Below are positions 14,353 through 20,392 of a stretch of 20,392 nt of DNA, one piece after another. The position numbers were made by a program, and so were the translations under genes. Position 1 is the stretch's first letter; every line of letters begins with the position of its first letter. This stretch comes from CAADGU01 sp964581605 (GTDB lineage: Bacteria > Chloroflexota > Anaerolineae > Promineifilales > Promineifilaceae): assembly GCA_964581605.1 (NCBI GenBank), contig CAZOPF010000100.1, forward strand, positions 1-20,392, in the 5' to 3' direction. A model generated the notes under the pieces. It had not been told where the DNA came from, ran no database searches, and saw nothing but the letters and a program-made list of their open reading frames with translations.

Positions 14353-14436
14353 AGCAAAAACTCTGTGTGGCGGTCATATTCACGCCCACACGCCAGATAT
14401 TACGGACAAATCAAGCAGAAGTTATAGGGTGGTGGG

Positions 14437-15522
14437 TCAGTCACCGGCCACTTGCAACTGGCCACTTGCCACTCGCTCCCCCACCGGCTCATGCACCACG
14501 CCGTAGTTGATGAACACGGCCGTGACAAACAACCCCATCGCCACTGCCTGATGCGCCAGCGCCAGCCACAATGGCACGCTAAACCAGACTACACTGATAC
14601 CCAGGATAATTTGCAGCAAGACCAACCCAAATAGCAGACGAATTGCTTTTTGAATGGGAGCAGCATACGGCCGTGCCCGCATCTGCCAATACACCAATCC
14701 AGCCATCACCAGCACCGCCAGCGCAAACCAGCGATGGATAAAATGCACTGTCAGCGGCGCTTCCAGCAGGTTCAACCACCAGGGTTGAATTTGGGAAAGC
14801 ATGTCGGGGGGAACGAGACGGCCGTGCATCAACGGCCACGTATTGGAAACCCAGCCCGCTTTCAAACCGGCCACAAAACCCCCATACGAAATCTGAATGA
14901 CCAGCACCGCAATCGTCAACGCCGACAAAATAAACGGCGACGATTTGAACAGATGCGGCACACGCGGCGGGAAGTGGTAGTAATGATTCAGCCCCACCCA
15001 AAACGTCAGCGCCAGCAAAAAGAGCGCCATGAGCAAATGAATGGTCAGCCGAAAATGATCCACATGCGGATTATCAATCAACCCACTGCTGACCATATAC
15101 CAGCCCAAAAATCCCTGAAAGGCAAACAAAACCACAATGGCCACATACACGGCCGACTTGCGCCAGGGAATAACCCCCGTCACCAAAAAATAAACCAGCG
15201 GAATCAGCACGATCAACCCGGCAAAACGGGCCAGCAACCGGTGGACATACTCCACGTAAAAAATACGCTTGTATCCCTCCAACGTCATCGTCGCGTTAAT
15301 TTTTTGAAATTCCGGCGTCTGCTGATACTTGGCAAACTCCGCTTCCCACGCCGCCTCGCCAATGGGGGGAAGCACACCGCTGATCGGGTTCCACTCCACA
15401 ATAGACAAGCCCGAACGGGTGAGCCGCACGTAGCCGCCCAACACTACCATAAACATGATCAGCCCACACACCACAAACAGCCAGATGGTAATTGCCTTAT
15501 TCTCTTTTTCGGAAAGTTGCAT
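14437..15522 (-). CDS. ctaA: Heme A synthase (COX15/CtaA type)
   Basis: This integral membrane enzyme oxidises the heme O methyl group to the formyl of heme A, the cofactor of aa3-type cytochrome oxidases. The 361-residue sequence has eight hydrophobic segments and the four conserved histidines: His94 ('EYVHRL'), His162 ('LTIHLLM'), His263 ('HFIHRW') and His324 ('LAHQAVA'). The 'GGYVRLTRSGLS' and 'EFAKYQQTPEF' segments mark the COX15 type, and no cysteine pair of the Bacillus type is present. GAGG eight bases before ATG 15522 supports the start. The last residues ('VASGQLQVAGD') are encoded by a short repeat. No oxidase or heme O synthase gene is in view. Confidence 0.94.
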   Translation of the reverse strand: MQLSEKENKAITIWLFVVCGLIMFMVVLGGYVRLTRSGLSIVEWNPISGVLPPIGEAAWEAEFAKYQQTPEFQKINATMTLEGYKRIFYVEYVHRLLARFAGLIVLIPLVYFLVTGVIPWRKSAVYVAIVVLFAFQGFLGWYMVSSGLIDNPHVDHFRLTIHLLMALFLLALTFWVGLNHYYHFPPRVPHLFKSSPFILSALTIAVLVIQISYGGFVAGLKAGWVSNTWPLMHGRLVPPDMLSQIQPWWLNLLEAPLTVHFIHRWFALAVLVMAGLVYWQMRARPYAAPIQKAIRLLFGLVLLQIILGISVVWFSVPLWLALAHQAVAMGLFVTAVFINYGVVHEPVGERVASGQLQVAGD

Positions 15523-15642
15523 ATTTCTATCCTCAGATGGGATTAGCGATTGCCGATTGCTTGCTTCTCAATCTCCAATCGCCGACAGCGATTTTAACAA
15601 AGTTACCAGGGCCGGGCGATGGGCATGAGTCAGGGTTAGCTG

Positions 15643-15670
15643 TAGACAAATGTCATTTTTTGGTTATAAT
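15643..15670 (+). promoter_or_regulatory. Sigma70-like promoter for the gene at 15745
   Basis: TAGACA (15643-15648) and TATAAT (15665-15670) are separated by 16 bases. The predicted transcript starts near 15677, about 68 bases before the ATG, and includes the perfect hairpin at 15697-15729. Confidence 0.55.
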
Positions 15671-15696
15671 TAGCACATATGTTCTGATTATCAATG

Positions 15697-15729
15697 AGAA
15701 GTGCAACCTTTTTCAAAAGTTGCACTTCT
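15697..15729 (+). promoter_or_regulatory. Leader hairpin AGAAGTGCAAC / GTTGCACTTCT
   Basis: Eleven-base perfect arms (15697-15707 and 15719-15729) enclose an 11-base loop that carries a T-run and AAAA. It ends 15 bases before the start codon at 15745, in the predicted 5' leader. It belongs to a local family of (A)AGTTCAACTT/AAGTTGAACTT-like palindromes, with further members near 16253 and 19061. Confidence 0.75.
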
Positions 15730-15744
15730 ACCACCAACAACATT

Positions 15745-16134
15745 ATGCGCTATTTTGTGACGCCAACTCAAGAAAAACAGATCAAATTGTGGGAAAAAAT
15801 TTACGGCCGTACCCATCTCCCCGTTAAATACCCTACCCCCCACCTGGCCTGCACCCAACGGTGGGGCGAGGCGCTGGTGTACTATCTGGATGTCACGGCC
15901 GTGCCGCCTGCCCTGTTGGATCGGCTGGCCGTGTATGAAGCCCGGCGCATGGGCATCCGCTACAGCGAAGCCCGCCAGGCCGTACATCACGAATGGCTCA
16001 TCCGCGCCGAAGGCTGCCGCCTGGAAACAGACACCCCACCTACCACATCACCCTGGCAGCCCGCCTTCCCCTTCCTGCAAAAAGTGCCCCAAACCATTCG
16101 CCCACGTACCCGAACATACCAACCCGCTTCTTAG
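15745..16134 (+). CDS. Small protein of unknown function
   Basis: Unrecognised 129-residue protein. It starts 'MRYFVTPTQEKQIKLWEKIYGR' and is basic, with a conserved-looking middle ('LLDRLAVYEARRMGIRYSEARQAVHHEWLI', about 58-87), a single short hydrophobic strand, and a Pro/Thr/Arg-rich tail. No signal peptide is present. ATG 15745 is chosen because the 17 codons before it are the leader hairpin DNA. Two ACGGCCGT copies lie inside the gene, so it seems native to this genome. It is preceded by a plausible promoter and followed by a bidirectional terminator, so it is probably transcribed alone. Confidence 0.65.
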   Translation: MRYFVTPTQEKQIKLWEKIYGRTHLPVKYPTPHLACTQRWGEALVYYLDVTAVPPALLDRLAVYEARRMGIRYSEARQAVHHEWLIRAEGCRLETDTPPTTSPWQPAFPFLQKVPQTIRPRTRTYQPAS

Positions 16135-16252
16135 TGATCTAGTGATCGTTTGCAAATAAGTTAGCGATTGGGTAATTGGGTAATTAAGTAATTGAAGCGG
16201 CCAATTACCAAATTACTCCATTACATAATTACTGCACGGTTACTTAGCTATA

Positions 16253-16288
16253 AAAAAGTTCAACTTCTCGGAAGAAGTTGAACTTTTT
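16253..16288. terminator. Bidirectional intrinsic terminator
   Basis: Fifteen-base perfect arms AAAAAGTTCAACTTC (16253-16267) and GAAGTTGAACTTTTT (16274-16288) surround a six-base loop. With A-runs on one flank and T-runs on the other it can stop transcription from both the small + gene and the - strand pyrophosphatase. Confidence 0.8.
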
Positions 16289-16419
16289 CTAAATGGGCAT
16301 TTTATTTAATTATCAGTAATTGTTCAGGCCAGACAGATTTTTTACTCGTTCAACCTGACGTTTTGCAGGCCAAAAACCTGTCAGGTCTCCAGATGAGCTA
16401 AAGGTTATCCCATTATTCA

Positions 16420-16452
16420 AGATGGGTTCAATCTTGAAGATTGAACCCATCT
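16420..16452. repeat. Perfect 15-bp palindrome, GGTTCAATCTTGAAG family, copy 2
   Basis: AGATGGGTTCAATCT (16420-16434) pairs perfectly with 16438-16452 around TGA. It lies 31 bases beyond the pyrophosphatase stop codon. A shorter, diverged relative is at 6137-6159. There is no U-tract, so it is more likely a mobile palindrome or mRNA 3' stem than an intrinsic terminator. Confidence 0.7.
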
Positions 16453-16483
16453 GCAAAATCCAAAGTTATTTGCGATAGAACCC

Positions 16484-18796
16484 TTAGCCGCCAAACAAAA
16501 CCGCTACCAACCCCTGGCCGTTTGCCAGGAACGTCACCAGCCCGGCAAACACCACCGATGCCATGGCCATCAGCTTAATTAAGATATTGAGAGATGGCCC
16601 AGACGTATCCTTAAACGGGTCGCCAACGGTATCACCCACAACGGCCGCCTTGTGCGCAGGCGAACCCTTGCCATTATAATGCCCTTCTTCAATATACTTT
16701 TTGGCATTATCCCAGGCGCCGCCAGAATTCGCCATCATAATCGCCAGGGCAAAACCGGCTGATAACGTACCAGCCAACAACCCCAACACCCCGGCCACCC
16801 CAAACAAGACCCCGATCAATACCGGTATGACAATCGCCAGCAGCGAGGGGGCGATCATCTCTCTCTGGGCAGCACGGGTGCTGATTTCCACACAACGGGC
16901 ATAATCTGGCCGCTCGGTTCCCTCCAAAATACCTGGCTTTTCGCGGAACTGGCGGCGTACTTCTTCTACCATACCGCCAGCCGCACGGCCAACAGCGCGC
17001 ATGGTCATGGAGGAAAAGTAAAAAGCCGCGGCTGCCCCCGTCATCACGCCAATCAACACGGCCGGATTTAAAATGGTTACGTTGTAGTAAGTCATAAAAT
17101 CCTGCATTGTCCAATCGGCGATATTCACACCATTCAATGCCAGCTCTGCGTCACCATGCAGCACCAGCGAAAGGCGCACTTCTTCCAAATAGGCTGACAA
17201 CAGGGCCATGGCCGTTAAAGCGGCTGAACCAATGGCAAATCCTTTGCCAATAGCGGCCGTGGTGTTACCAACGGCGTCTAATTGATCGGTGCGGTTGCGC
17301 ACGGCCGTGCCCAACCCGGCCATCTCCGCATTACCCCCGGCATTATCCGCAATCGGCCCATACGCATCCGTCGCCAATGTAAAGCCCAGCGTAGATAACA
17401 TCGCTACGGCCGCAATACCCACCCCATACAGCCCCATCGAAATGTTCGTCAGGCCACCCATCGTGTAAAAGCTCAGGGCAATACCCACCACAATCGCCAC
17501 CACCGGCACGCCAGTAGATTCCATACCGACCGCCAAACCTTCAATCAGCAGCGTCGCCGGGCTGGTATTCGCCTGTTCCGCAATACCGCGTGTCGGTTTA
17601 TTGGCGTGAGAGGTGTAATACTCCGTCGCCTTGCCAATAATGACACCCACAACCAACCCCACCAAAATGGAGATAAAAACCGGCCACATATTGGGAATTT
17701 CTAGAATGTATAGAATCGGAATCGCCAGCAAAGCAATCCCCACCGAACTAACATATAACCCACGAGACAACGCACTGATTAACTTACCCTGGTCAGCCCC
17801 CTCTTCTGTGCGCACCAGGTAAATAGCCATAATGGAAAGAAACACCCCTACCGCTGCCAGGACCATTGGCGCCGCGATGTATCGCAACTGCAATTCCATC
17901 ACCGACATCCCGGCATCCACCGCAAAGGCCGCCCCCGCCGAAGACACGGCCGCCACACCCAAGGCCGCCGTGGCCAAAATCGAACCGGCATAAGATTCAT
18001 ACAGATCAGCGCCCATACCGGCCACGTCACCCACATTATCACCTACATTATCCGCAATGGTCGCCGGGTTACGCGGATCATCTTCGGGAATACCGGCCTC
18101 CACCTTACCCACCAGGTCAGCGCCTACGTCTGCCGCTTTGGTATAAATACCCCCACCCACACGTGCGAACAGCGCGTAAGTGGAAGCGCCCATGCCAAAG
18201 CTCAACATCGTCGCCGTGATAATGGGTAAAGGATTCCCCGTAGCCATAATAAAACCACCATCAGGCAACACAGATGGCAACAAATAATACAAAATCAAAA
18301 ACCAGGCAGAAATATCAAGCAGGGCAAAACCAACCACAACCAGGCCCATGACAGCCCCGGCACGCAAAGCAATTTTTAAACCGGCATCCAGGCTCTTGCT
18401 GGCGGCGTGCGCCGTGCGCGCAGAGGCATTCGTAGCTGTTTTCATGCCAAAGAACCCACATAAGGCCGAAAAGAAGCCACCGGTTATAAAAGCCACAGGT
18501 ACGATAGGGTTTTGCAGTTCTAAAAACGCCATCACACTGAAAATGATCAAGAGAGCTACAAAAACCATGCCCACAACCCGATATTGTCTCGAAAGGTAAG
18601 CCATAGCTCCTTCTCGAACGGCCTGGGCAATTTCAATCATTTTGTCCGTGCCCTCGCTCTCCTTCATCACTTGCCTGTAAAAATGCCAGGCAAAAAAGAG
18701 GGCTACGATAGCTCCCACGGGGCCAAGCCACCAGATAAGGGGCAACGGCTCTTGAGTCACGCTTTGCGCAGTCGTCGAAAATAATGCTTCTATCAT
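16484..18796 (-). CDS. hppA: Membrane-bound ion-translocating pyrophosphatase, K+-dependent type
   Basis: The enzyme hydrolyses pyrophosphate and pumps H+ or Na+ across the membrane. The 770-residue length and about 16 hydrophobic segments fit. Substrate motifs are clear: 'GGGIYTKAADVGADLVGKVE' (214-233), 'DDPRNPATIADNVGDNVGD' (239-257), 'MGADLYESY' (261-269) and the C-terminal 'VVGDTVGDPFKDTSGPSLN'. 'GNTTAA' (510-515) has Ala at the position where K+-independent enzymes have Lys, so K+ dependence is expected. H+ versus Na+ cannot be decided here. ATG 18796 is preferred because GGAGG lies eight bases upstream; a TTG five codons earlier is part of that site. It contains only one ACGGCCGT in 2.3 kb, unlike most neighbours. 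Confidence 0.96.
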   Translation of the reverse strand: MIEALFSTTAQSVTQEPLPLIWWLGPVGAIVALFFAWHFYRQVMKESEGTDKMIEIAQAVREGAMAYLSRQYRVVGMVFVALLIIFSVMAFLELQNPIVPVAFITGGFFSALCGFFGMKTATNASARTAHAASKSLDAGLKIALRAGAVMGLVVVGFALLDISAWFLILYYLLPSVLPDGGFIMATGNPLPIITATMLSFGMGASTYALFARVGGGIYTKAADVGADLVGKVEAGIPEDDPRNPATIADNVGDNVGDVAGMGADLYESYAGSILATAALGVAAVSSAGAAFAVDAGMSVMELQLRYIAAPMVLAAVGVFLSIMAIYLVRTEEGADQGKLISALSRGLYVSSVGIALLAIPILYILEIPNMWPVFISILVGLVVGVIIGKATEYYTSHANKPTRGIAEQANTSPATLLIEGLAVGMESTGVPVVAIVVGIALSFYTMGGLTNISMGLYGVGIAAVAMLSTLGFTLATDAYGPIADNAGGNAEMAGLGTAVRNRTDQLDAVGNTTAAIGKGFAIGSAALTAMALLSAYLEEVRLSLVLHGDAELALNGVNIADWTMQDFMTYYNVTILNPAVLIGVMTGAAAAFYFSSMTMRAVGRAAGGMVEEVRRQFREKPGILEGTERPDYARCVEISTRAAQREMIAPSLLAIVIPVLIGVLFGVAGVLGLLAGTLSAGFALAIMMANSGGAWDNAKKYIEEGHYNGKGSPAHKAAVVGDTVGDPFKDTSGPSLNILIKLMAMASVVFAGLVTFLANGQGLVAVLFGG

Positions 18797-18954
18797 GTGA
18801 TAAGCCTCCAAAAAAGTTTCTTCTACCTCAGGGGTTATGCAGATGGAACGATCAGATAACGGTCTGCTTCCAACAAACTATCACCTTTATCAACCACTTC
18901 TTTCAATTATCAAGTCAGCGCGAGTTGCCCACCTGCATGATTTGATGTGAAAAT

Positions 18955-18970
18955 GCCCCGTTGCCGGGGC
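18955..18970. repeat. GCCCCG/CGGGGC hairpin in the hppA upstream region
   Basis: GCCCCG (18955-18960) and CGGGGC (18965-18970) form a perfect six-base stem with a TTGC loop about 160 bases upstream of hppA. It may belong to the end of the TRAP-binding-protein transcript or to the hppA control region. I see no convincing hppA promoter in 18797-19019. Confidence 0.4.
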
Positions 18971-19019
18971 ATAAACAAGCCGATTGTAACGAATGGCACA
19001 AACGATGTCAAAAAACCAC

Positions 19020-19051
19020 AAAAAAGCGACGCCAGGTGACGTCGCTTTTTT
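19020..19051 (-). terminator. Intrinsic terminator of the TRAP solute-binding protein gene
   Basis: Twelve-base arms AAAAAAGCGACG (19020-19031) and CGTCGCTTTTTT (19040-19051) flank an eight-base loop, 43 bases past the stop codon of the minus-strand gene. The A-run on the plus strand becomes the U-tract of its transcript; the T-run would also serve the other direction. Confidence 0.82.
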
Positions 19052-19093
19052 ATTCAAGAGTTCAACTTTTGGGAACTGTTGTACTTTTGGCGC

Positions 19094-20284
19094 TTATTGC
19101 TCAACCTGCGCCTCAACATACTTCATATATTCGGTTTCGTTGACGGCATGCCAGGTTTGAATGTCATCGCGGAACAGTTTCCATTGTTCAAAAATGGACT
19201 TAAAGTCTGCATCAGCCTGGGAAAATTCATCAAAGAGAGCAAAAGCTGCTTGTTCTGAGGCTTGCAAAATTTCCTGGCTAAAGCTACGCAGTTGTGTGCC
19301 ACCCTGAACCAGCCGTTCCAACGCTTCTTTGTTGCGGGCGTCATAGCGGGCCAGCATCTGGGTGTTGGCCTGATAGGCGGCTGTGCGCACAATTTCCTGG
19401 TATACCTCTGGCAGCTTATCCCATTCGGCCACCCCAATTTGCACTTCCAATGACGGGCCTGGTTCCCACCAGCCGGGGGAGTAATAGAATTGGGCCGCAT
19501 CTTGCAAGCCTAATTTTTCATCATCATAGGGGCCAACCCATTCGGCCGCATCTATCGCCCCCGTTTGCAGAGCCTGGAAAATTTCACCACCGGCGATCAC
19601 CTGCACGGTCACACCCAATTTATCCATGACCTGCCCACCCAAACCGGGAATACGCATCTTCAAACCTTGTAAATCAGCGACCGTTTCAATTTCTTTATTA
19701 AACCAACCACCCATTTGAGCACCGGTATTGCCGGCCGGAAACTGGATAACATTGAAGCGATCACGATAGTATTGTTGCAGGAGTTCCAGGCCGCCGCCTT
19801 CATAGAGCCAGGCGTTTTGCTGGCGGGCTGTCAGGCCAAAGGGGAGGGCTGTGCCAAAAGCGGTAACGGGGCTTTTGCCGATGTAGTAGTAAGAGGCGGT
19901 ATGACCAGAAGGCACAGCCCCTTGTTCTACCACATTCAGCACTTCTAACCCTGGCGCCAGTTCCCCGGCCGCACGTGGAGTGATGACAAATTTGCCGCCC
20001 GTCATGGCCGAAATGCGCTGGGCAAAAATTTCGGCGCCACCAAAAATGGTATCGAGGGAAACAGGCCAGCTGGTAGCCATTTGCCATTCAACCGTGGGCA
20101 GCGCCGTGTCATTTTGCACCTCTTCGGTAAGCACAGTTTCGTCAGCTACCGTCGGGGCGGTGGTAGCGGCGACGCTGGTAGGGGTGCTGGCGGTTTCTTC
20201 TTCTGCACCGCAACTAACCAACCCCATGGTGGCAGCACCCGCCGCACTTTTGGTAGCCAATCCTAAAAATTCTCTTCGGTTCAT
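19094..20284 (-). CDS. TRAP transporter substrate-binding protein (DctP/TakP-like)
   Basis: This 396-residue exported protein would capture an organic or keto acid for a TRAP transporter. The N-terminus has a twin-arginine motif 'NRREFLGLA' and a lipobox 'LVSC' (Cys25), so it is probably a Tat-exported lipoprotein with an Ala/Thr-rich tether. Conserved parts are 'ATSWPVSLDTIFGGAEIFAQ' (70-89), 'GNTGAQMGGWFNKEI' (185-199), 'LKMRIPGLGGQVMDKLG' (208-224; Arg211 is the likely carboxylate ligand) and 'AAEWVGPYDDEKLGL' (246-260), as in the TakP/alpha-keto acid group. GGAGGA sits six bases before ATG 20284. It has its own promoter and terminator, and no TRAP permease is in the window. No ACGGCCGT lies in the gene. 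Confidence 0.92.
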   Translation of the reverse strand: MNRREFLGLATKSAAGAATMGLVSCGAEEETASTPTSVAATTAPTVADETVLTEEVQNDTALPTVEWQMATSWPVSLDTIFGGAEIFAQRISAMTGGKFVITPRAAGELAPGLEVLNVVEQGAVPSGHTASYYYIGKSPVTAFGTALPFGLTARQQNAWLYEGGGLELLQQYYRDRFNVIQFPAGNTGAQMGGWFNKEIETVADLQGLKMRIPGLGGQVMDKLGVTVQVIAGGEIFQALQTGAIDAAEWVGPYDDEKLGLQDAAQFYYSPGWWEPGPSLEVQIGVAEWDKLPEVYQEIVRTAAYQANTQMLARYDARNKEALERLVQGGTQLRSFSQEILQASEQAAFALFDEFSQADADFKSIFEQWKLFRDDIQTWHAVNETEYMKYVEAQVEQ

Positions 20285-20341
20285 TTCTTCCTCCTATCGG
20301 TTTGTGGGTTTCGGCCGCACGGCCTGTGGATAAGTGAAACT

Positions 20342-20370
20342 ATTGTAATAATCTATTTTATAGGAGGCAA
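20342..20370 (-). promoter_or_regulatory. Sigma70-like promoter of the TRAP solute-binding protein gene
   Basis: On the minus strand TTGCCT (20370-20365) and TACAAT (20347-20342) are separated by 17 bases, about 58 bases before the start codon. A copy of ACGGCCGT (20380-20387) lies just upstream. Confidence 0.6.
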
Positions 20371-20392
20371 GAATTAAAAACGGCCGTGCCCC

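Larger units (their letters stand above)
16135..16483. other. Repeat-rich gap between convergent genes
   Basis: This 349-base gap holds no gene. Several inverted repeats follow each other: TAATTACC/GGTAATTG arms (about 16170-16232), the terminator hairpin (16253-16288), an ACCTGAC/GTCAGGT pair (16353-16359 with 16380-16386), and the perfect palindrome at 16420-16452. Confidence 0.7.

Noticed and set aside
14650..15546. Plus-strand ORF of 298 codons opposite heme A synthase
   Set aside because: Its Gln/His/Arg/Pro-rich content is typical of the antisense of a membrane protein.
16135..16483. tRNA or other structured RNA gene in the convergent gap
   Set aside because: The stems are simple palindromes; no cloverleaf, TTCGA-type T loop or CCA end is seen.
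18797..18950. hppA promoter (TTGAAA with a TGATAG-like -10)
   Set aside because: The -10 match is poor and several AT-rich alternatives are equally good.

Overview
The window looks like a chromosomal stretch of an environmental bacterium, most likely a Chloroflexota member (Anaerolineae/Caldilineae-like). This placement is inferred, not proven. It rests on moderately high GC, an exported protein with a long TPTP-type linker, lipoprotein solute-binding proteins, an Hsp70-like protein of unusual architecture, a COX15-type heme A synthase, a membrane pyrophosphatase, and many short dispersed palindromic repeats. The DNA has a strong sequence signature: the palindrome ACGGCCGT occurs about 38 times by my hand count, in all reading frames and between genes. 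It is absent from the first kilobase.

Layout. 1-860: a small dihydrofolate-reductase-family gene bounded by what looks like an integron attC site, followed by a large inverted repeat; this part seems foreign to the rest. 883-3297 (-): an Hsp70-type ATPase fused to a GyrA-C-terminal-like beta-propeller. 3684-4454 (+): type III pantothenate kinase. 4568-7895 (+): a solute-binding lipoprotein, an alpha/beta-hydrolase-like protein without a visible nucleophile serine, and a SAM methyltransferase translationally coupled to it. 7921-12157 (-): a compact four-gene operon of coiled-coil protein, membrane protein (coiled coil, longin/roadblock-like domain, transmembrane helix, TP-rich linker, SH3-like domain), Ras/Rab-like small GTPase, and PAS histidine kinase. 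12355-13206 (-): a receiver-like domain fused to DUF309.

13207-14352: a 13-bp tandem repeat, four hairpins spaced about 30 nt apart, an apparently orphan HicB antitoxin, and a four-cysteine protein of unknown function. 14437-15522 (-): heme A synthase. 15745-16134 (+): a short unknown gene with a hairpin in its leader. 16135-16483: a repeat-rich gap with a bidirectional terminator. 16484-18796 (-): K+-dependent-type membrane pyrophosphatase. 19094-20284 (-): a TRAP-type solute-binding lipoprotein with its own promoter and terminator.

The best candidate for an undescribed system is the 7.9-12.2 kb operon. Its order and overlaps suggest a signalling unit in which an extracellular sensor is linked through a membrane anchor and a longin/roadblock-like domain to a small GTPase and a histidine kinase. 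A second theme is that short repeats have been captured as coding sequence. They form a lipoprotein signal peptide, an interdomain linker, protein termini and stop codons.
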